A stretch of 50,870 nucleotides of DNA from Vulcanimicrobiota bacterium. GTDB lineage: Bacteria > Vulcanimicrobiota > Vulcanimicrobiia > Vulcanimicrobiales > Vulcanimicrobiaceae. The notes beneath the pieces were generated by a model, which saw only the letters and a program-made list of their open reading frames with translations, did not search any database and was not told where the DNA came from. The translations under genes were made by a program, and so were the position numbers. This document shows, piece by piece, positions 44,531-50,870 of this stretch. The first letter of the stretch is position 1. Every line of letters begins with the position of its first letter. The stretch lies in assembly GCA_003161435.1 (NCBI GenBank), contig PMOS01000033.1:16289-67158 (forward strand). Direction: 5' to 3'.

Positions 44531-45826
44531 TCATCGGCGGACTGCGGGGATGGGGACGCCGCCGCAGAGGACGGTGTTGGCGGGTGCGACGCCGATGCCG
44601 AGTGAGGCGAGGAAGGCGCGCGGATCCTTGTCGTAGGCGGGGCAGTAGCCGGTTTCGTGCGGATCGTACTTCGCCAGCACGACGTTGGGGTTCGACGCCG
44701 CGGCGACGTACGCGCCTTCGTCGACGCGCCGCACCACGATCGGTCGTTCACTGCGCCGGAGTGCGGATGCCTTCGCGTAGGCGACCCGATCGACGACGTA
44801 CGGATAACGTCCGAGCTTGAGCACCGTGTCGTTGAACAGCAGCGCGCACAGAGCGGCGCAGACGAGCATCGGCGTCGCGAGCGCCGGACGGCGCGCGACC
44901 GCGTAAGCGGCCGCGAGCGCCGTCGCGGCGACGAGCGGCGCGGTCCAGTGCGTGCCGATTCGGGCGATCGGATACGCCCACGGCCGGTTGAACGTCAGCT
45001 CTGCGACCAGCGGCGCGGCGAGCAAAAGCCGCCATTGCAACAGCAGCGGCGCGAACGCGAACGGTGCGAGCAACGCGGCGAAGAATGCCAGCATGACGAG
45101 CGGATCGTCGACGTGAAGCGCGTAGCCGGGCAGCGACGGATGCGCGCCGGTCACGCGTTCCGCGACGATGAAACCGGCGCCGTTGACGATTGCGAGGCCG
45201 GCGAGCGTCCACCCGATGCGGCGATCCCACCAGAGCGCGCACGCTACGCCGAACCACGCCAGGAACAGCGCCTCGTCTTCTTTGAGGCCGAGCAGCAGCT
45301 GCGCGACGATCGCCGCGGGGATCAGGGCGCGGCGCCGCACCGCGATCGCGCCGAGCGCGGCGAGCAGTGGGACGAACACGTTCTCGAGGAAGTTTCCGTA
45401 CGCGATTCCCTGCGCCGACGGCGAGAGCAGGTAGGCGATCCCGACCGCGCTCGCGGCGCGCGGCGGCGCCCCGCAGTCGCGCGCGAAGACGCAGATCGCG
45501 AGCGCGGTTCCGGCGATGGCGAGTACCTGCACGACCAGCAGCGTCTGCGCGTACGGCAGAATCGCCATGAGCGGAACCAACCCGAGCAACGCCCACGAGT
45601 CGTGTACCTGCAAGTGCGGACGGTACTCCGCTCCGTTCCACGAGCCCCGGCCATGCGCTTCGCCAACCAGCCACTGGACGAACGTCCCCGTGTCGGCGCC
45701 GTAGCGCAGCGCGTACAGCTTGTTCAGATCGAGTGCAACATACACGATCGCGAACACCGCCGCCGCGACGATGACCGCGCGCGTCGGCCTCGAGCGTGCG
45801 GCGTCGACGATCGCACTCGGCGTCAC
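44531..45826 (-). CDS. DUF2079 family multi-spanning membrane protein
   Basis: A 431-residue protein with about ten membrane segments. The conserved N-terminal signature RYGADTGTFVQWLV and the segments YLLSPSAQGIAYGNFLEN and LLLGLKEDEALFLAWFG are typical of DUF2079, thought to be related to GT-C glycosyltransferases. Its activity is not known. GTG 45826 forms a GTGA overlap with the glycosyltransferase stop, so the two are co-translated and may build the same glycan. The open frame further upstream is spurious. Confidence 0.8.
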   Translation of the reverse strand: MTPSAIVDAARSRPTRAVIVAAAVFAIVYVALDLNKLYALRYGADTGTFVQWLVGEAHGRGSWNGAEYRPHLQVHDSWALLGLVPLMAILPYAQTLLVVQVLAIAGTALAICVFARDCGAPPRAASAVGIAYLLSPSAQGIAYGNFLENVFVPLLAALGAIAVRRRALIPAAIVAQLLLGLKEDEALFLAWFGVACALWWDRRIGWTLAGLAIVNGAGFIVAERVTGAHPSLPGYALHVDDPLVMLAFFAALLAPFAFAPLLLQWRLLLAAPLVAELTFNRPWAYPIARIGTHWTAPLVAATALAAAYAVARRPALATPMLVCAALCALLFNDTVLKLGRYPYVVDRVAYAKASALRRSERPIVVRRVDEGAYVAAASNPNVVLAKYDPHETGYCPAYDKDPRAFLASLGIGVAPANTVLCGGVPIPAVRR

Positions 45827-46896
45827 GCGTGCGTCGCCTCGACGATCGCGCGCAAGCGCGCGATGAAACGCTCGGGGCGAAACTCCTCGGCGTGCGCGCG
45901 CAACCGAACCGGATCGTACGCGTCGGGATCGAACGCGCGGATCGCGGCGGCGAGCGCGACGGGATCCGGCCGGCGAAAGAACGCGCCCGTCTCGCTTTCG
46001 ATCACGGTTTCGAGCGCACCGCCGGCCGCCAGCGCGATCGTCGCGCGGCCCGCTGCGGCAGCCTCGAGCGGGACCAGTCCGAAGTCCTCTTCGCCCGGCA
46101 GAATCGCCGCTCGCGCGTCGCCGAGCAAGGCGTTGCGCGTCGCATCGTCGACCGTGCCGTGAAAAGTCGTGCGCGTCCCCACCGCCAGGCTCTTGAGCCT
46201 GCGCTCGTCGGGTCCGCTCCCGACGACGTGCAGCGAAACCCCGGCCAACGCGCAAGCCGCGATCGCCAGATCGAGCTGCTTGTACGCTAACAGCCGCGAT
46301 ACGACGATGAAGTAATCGCCGCGGCCGGCGCCGAGCGTAAAGCGATCGACGTCGACCGGGCAGGGGAGAACGTCGGCTTCTCGCCCGTACCAGCGGCGCA
46401 CGCGCGCGGCGACGTTGCGCGAGTTCGCGACGAACCGCGTCGGCCGTTGCGCGGCGCGAACATCCCAGGCGGCGAGGCGCGCGATCAGCGGCCGTGCCAA
46501 CCGCGCCGCTACGTTCTCGCCGACGTAGCGATCGGCGTCGAAGACGAACCGCGCGACGGTGTTGATGTAACAGACGTGCACCGCGCCCGGGCGCACGAGC
46601 ACGCCCTTCGCCCAGGCGGTCGTCGACGAGACGACCAGGTCGAACGCCGACAGGTCGAACGACTCGAATGCGCGCGGATAAAACGGCGCATACGCGCGAA
46701 ACGCGCGCTTGCTCAGCGGGAAGCGCTGCAGGAACGACGTGCGCACGCGCTCGCGCGGGACGAGATCGCCGACGGCCCGCTCGTCATACAGCGCCGTGTA
46801 CACCGGCGCTTGCGGCCAGGCGTCGACGAAGTGCGCGAAGACGCGTTCGGCGCCTCCGCGTTGGTTCAGATAATCGTGAACCAGAGCGGTGTTCAG
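45823..46896 (-). CDS. GT4 family glycosyltransferase, CTG start in a CTGA overlap
   Basis: A 357-residue GT-B enzyme. It opens with NTALVHDYLNQRGGAERVF, the standard GT4 N-terminus, which begins exactly at CTG 46896. That CTG overlaps the TGA of the M16 gene upstream, as ATG and GTG do at other junctions here. Further motifs: VVSSTTAWAKGVL, YFIVVSRLLAYKQLDLAI and the donor-site ILPGEEDFGLVPLEAAAAG with its E-x7-E pair. The N-terminal family match makes a start elsewhere unlikely. The substrate is unknown. Confidence 0.88.
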   Translation of the reverse strand: MNTALVHDYLNQRGGAERVFAHFVDAWPQAPVYTALYDERAVGDLVPRERVRTSFLQRFPLSKRAFRAYAPFYPRAFESFDLSAFDLVVSSTTAWAKGVLVRPGAVHVCYINTVARFVFDADRYVGENVAARLARPLIARLAAWDVRAAQRPTRFVANSRNVAARVRRWYGREADVLPCPVDVDRFTLGAGRGDYFIVVSRLLAYKQLDLAIAACALAGVSLHVVGSGPDERRLKSLAVGTRTTFHGTVDDATRNALLGDARAAILPGEEDFGLVPLEAAAAGRATIALAAGGALETVIESETGAFFRRPDPVALAAAIRAFDPDAYDPVRLRAHAEEFRPERFIARLRAIVEATHA

Positions 46897-48200
46897 CCGC
46901 CGTCGCTCCCGCGCGGCATCACCAACGCGACGTCGAACTTCTGGAAATACTTTTTGGCGACGCGTTGGAGATCGGCGGCGGTGACGCCGCTGATCGCCGC
47001 CGGAACGGCGTCCGATGCGTCCGCGTCGAGCCCGCGCGCGACCGCGCTGCCGAGGGCGGCCGCCCGATCGTCGAGCGAGAGCGTCTCGAGCGACCACTCG
47101 CCGCGCGCCGTTTCCTTATAGCGGTTGACCACGGCGTCCGACAGCGGCTTGGTCGCGGTCCCCTTCACCAGCGCGATGATCGCCCCCAGACCGACCGACG
47201 GATCGATCCGCGAGCCGTTGATCCACAGCGCGAACTGCGCGGGCGCGGTGTCGTACCCGTAGAGGGAGCCGACGGAGTTCCCGAAGGGCGGCGGCGTGGT
47301 GGCACCGCCGCGTTCGAACACCCCGGCCAGCAACGACCGCATCACCCACGCCGCCGCGAAGTCCGGATCGCCGATCGGCGGCGCGGCGAAGCCCACGACG
47401 ACGTACGGCGCGCCGATCTTTCGGTAGGTCACGAGACGCTTGGGCTCGGCGCCGAACGGCCGGGTCGCGAGCGGCGGCGGCGGCGACGCGCTGCCGGCCG
47501 GAAGCGCGCCGATCAGCGCTCGGCTCGCGGCTTCGGTGGCAGGACCCGTACGGCCGACAGCCGTTAGGAAGGCGTCGCCGCGCAGGTACCAGGCGGTGTA
47601 GAACGACTTGGCATCGGCGCTGCCGAGCGCGCTGAGCGAGCCGGCGTTGCCGAACTGCGGGAACGCCGCGCCGGCACGGTAGTAGGACCCGCGGAGCATC
47701 TGCAGCCCGACGGCCCGCGCGTCGGCCTCCCCGTCGGCGATCCGATCGCCCAGCGTGGCGCGCGCGGCGGTCAGGGTCGCAGGGGTGAACGACGGAGTGG
47801 CGAGGGCGCGCGCCACGAGCGGCGCCGCCGCGGCGATCGCCTCAGGCGTACCCTGCAGCGAGAACCGGATATTCTGCGCCGCGACCTCGTACGACACCGA
47901 AGCGCCGCATGCATCGATCGCGTCGCTCAGCGCGAGCGCAGGGCCGGCGCCGGTTGCGACCGGGGTTTGGAGAATGGACTCGGCGACCAGCGCGGCCAAA
48001 CCGTTTTGCGCGTCGGTTTGGCGATCGAGTCCGGCGCGGACATACAGGTCGACCGCGGCCAGCGGGGAGACCGCGTCGGCGCGGACGTACTCGTGCGGTC
48101 CGCCTAGGTCGATGATCGCCGTCGGCCCGGCCGACGCCGGCGCGACGGACGCCGCCAGCAACGCGCCCAATGCGAGCAGCGCGGCGCGACGGTTTCTCAC
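46893..48200 (-). CDS. M16 peptidase-like protein, non-catalytic (first partner)
   Basis: A 435-residue protein with a signal peptide (AALLALGALLAASVAPASA). It has the two-lobed M16 layout, but the zinc site HxxEH is lost: the segment reads NGLAALVAESI. The second lobe contains FAAPPIGDPDFAAAWVM and a late Tyr/Arg stretch, RYKETARGEW. Such proteins usually pair with another M16 chain. Start GTG, in a GTGA overlap with the other M16 gene. Location is probably periplasmic. Confidence 0.82.
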   Translation of the reverse strand: MRNRRAALLALGALLAASVAPASAGPTAIIDLGGPHEYVRADAVSPLAAVDLYVRAGLDRQTDAQNGLAALVAESILQTPVATGAGPALALSDAIDACGASVSYEVAAQNIRFSLQGTPEAIAAAAPLVARALATPSFTPATLTAARATLGDRIADGEADARAVGLQMLRGSYYRAGAAFPQFGNAGSLSALGSADAKSFYTAWYLRGDAFLTAVGRTGPATEAASRALIGALPAGSASPPPPLATRPFGAEPKRLVTYRKIGAPYVVVGFAAPPIGDPDFAAAWVMRSLLAGVFERGGATTPPPFGNSVGSLYGYDTAPAQFALWINGSRIDPSVGLGAIIALVKGTATKPLSDAVVNRYKETARGEWSLETLSLDDRAAALGSAVARGLDADASDAVPAAISGVTAADLQRVAKKYFQKFDVALVMPRGSDGG

Positions 48201-49518
48201 GAGCCCGCCTTCGCGTCGGCCGGCGGGAGCGCGTTGAGCGTCACGACGGCCGGTGCCGGGCCGAGGTACTTCGCCGCCGTACGGGCGACGGCGGCCGGCG
48301 TCAGCGCCGTGACCAATCGGAAGTACCGGCCCTGCGTCCCGCCCTCGGCCGGCGCGTACGCCGCGTCGCCTTCGACCGCGTACCAGCCGTAGGTATCGGC
48401 GACCCCCGACGGGCTGTCCATGTCGTCGAGCAGGTGGTAGACGAAGGCGGCGCGCGCCGCGGCGAAGGCCGCCGGCAGCAGAGGCTTCGCGGCGTCGGCG
48501 ATCGTCCGTTCGACGATGGGCCGGACCGCGGCGGCGTCATCGCCGGAGATCGTCACCAAGAAGATGCCGGGATCCCGATAGGTGACGAACTTCCCGGTGA
48601 CCGTCGCCTTGCGATTGCCGACGGCCTTGGCGATCGCACCCGTCTTCGGGGCGAACAACTCGTCGGCCAGGAAATCCATCGTCGTCGCGGCGGCTTCTTC
48701 GGCGATCGGCGGCCCGATCCAAGCCAAGCCGGTACCGCCGATGTTCGCATCGAGCCGGCGCGCCGCCGGTGCCGGCCGCGCCGCCTGCACCGCGCCGGGC
48801 TCGGGCGCCGCATCGCCGGCCGGCCCGGCGCGGGTGGCGACGCTGGCGAGCGCGCTCGAATCGACGTTGCCGGTCAGGATCAAGATCGCGTTCGCCGGCC
48901 GGAAAGCGCGCTCCGCAAAGGCGCGCACCCGGTCGAGCTTCGCGTCGGCGAGCGCTTCGCGCGTTCCGATCGTCCCGTCGTGGAGCGGTCCGCCGGCAAA
49001 GAGCGCCGCGCCCAGCGCGTCCTCGATCGCGTCGGGCGCAAACGAACGCAGAAGCGCGTCGGCGGCGGTATCGAGCAGCCCGGCCTCCAGCCCCGGCGCG
49101 GTCACCACCGGCGCGAAGTAGTCGCCGGTCATCGCCCGCAGGACGGCGGCCACGTGGTCGGGGGGTACCAGCGCCGTGATCGCCACGCTATCCGGATAGG
49201 CTTCGATGACCAACCGCCCCCCGAAGCGGTCGACGAGCGCGCTCAGCGGCGTCCCGGCGATCGGTGTCGACGCGGCGACCGTCGTCGCGGCCAAGCGCGA
49301 GAAACCGGGCGTCGGAGTCGCATCGAAGCCGCCGGACGGAGCGCGGTACCACAGCGCAATCGCGGCCGCTGACTGCGCCGAATCGGGCCGAAGCTCGTAG
49401 GCGACGCCGCCCGGCAGCGTACCGGTCGGCGGCACCGGGGTCTGGGCGTTCGCGCCGGCGCCCCCGCAGACGAGAAGGGCCGCGATGATCGCGGCCCTCG
49501 AGCCCATCCGCGCCAAGA

Positions 49519-49522
<4 letters not shown>
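48197..49522 (-). CDS. M16 peptidase-like protein, non-catalytic (second partner)
   Basis: A 441-residue exported protein (signal [21 protein letters not shown]). First-lobe segments [20 protein letters not shown] and [20 protein letters not shown] match M16 enzymes, but [14 protein letters not shown] replaces the HxxEH zinc motif. The second lobe includes [17 protein letters not shown] 49522 lies in a GTGA overlap with ftsH; an internal ATG at 49507 is an alternative. Both M16 chains being inactive is unusual for such a pair. Confidence 0.82.

Positions 49523-50870
<1,348 letters not shown>

Overview
This window is about 67% GC (estimated by eye). It encodes a diderm bacterium: there is a TonB/ExbB/ExbD system with a periplasmic TPR partner, an outer-membrane beta-barrel candidate, UppP, a bifunctional class A penicillin-binding protein and a lipoprotein cytochrome c. 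Gene packing is extreme. Most neighbours on one strand overlap by 1 to 4 bases (ATGA, GTGA, TTGA, even CTGA junctions), so start codons are often fixed by the stop of the gene upstream. GTG and TTG starts are common, and several genes appear to use CTG. Style and content would fit a deep-branching, high-GC diderm lineage such as Eremiobacterota/WPS-2. That placement is an inference with no marker gene behind it. No rRNA, tRNA, CRISPR array or transposase was found.

Layout. 1-7.5 kb (minus): edge of an unknown gene, threonine aldolase + thioesterase, an exported protein, then tlyA-nadK-recN, a methyltransferase and a cytochrome c lipoprotein. 7.8-14.3 kb (accessory): exported alpha/beta hydrolase, GNAT, multicopper oxidase, XRE regulator with its own operator, DUF3455 protein, truncated serine hydrolase and an inverted-repeat-bounded spacer. 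14.3-20.4 kb (minus): accB-like, accC, nusB, PBP1A, xseA, xseB. 20.5-22.4 kb (plus): a GAF/HD-GYP phosphodiesterase. 23-28.7 kb (minus): one run of pterin and cofactor genes (cysK-like, moaC, mog, folC, folP, folB, folK) ending in a beta-barrel gene. 28.8-30.8 kb (plus): a translationally coupled pair of apparently inactive enzymes, HD-GYP-like and DNA-methylase-like. 31.2-36.5 kb: uppP plus a small membrane protein, a PilZ protein, and the TPR-exbB-exbD-exbD-tonB operon. 36.6-40.4 kb (minus): RNase H-like, mpg, a degenerate Rho, rluB-like and aroH, behind a promoter holding an SOS-type palindrome. 40.4-50.9 kb: glycosyltransferases, a 3D-domain wall protein with a structured leader, rsmA, a CPBP protease, a DUF2079 membrane protein, two inactive M16 proteins and ftsH (cut by the window end).

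Most unusual: (a) three copies of a 138-149 nt repeat with a conserved core and divergent arms that stay self-complementary in every copy; (b) a Rho homologue without its P-loop lysine; (c) an AccB-like protein without the biotinyl lysine, next to accC; (d) a perfect SOS-like operator inside a promoter that would drive a glycosylase and the Rho-like gene; (e) repeated evidence for CTG initiation.
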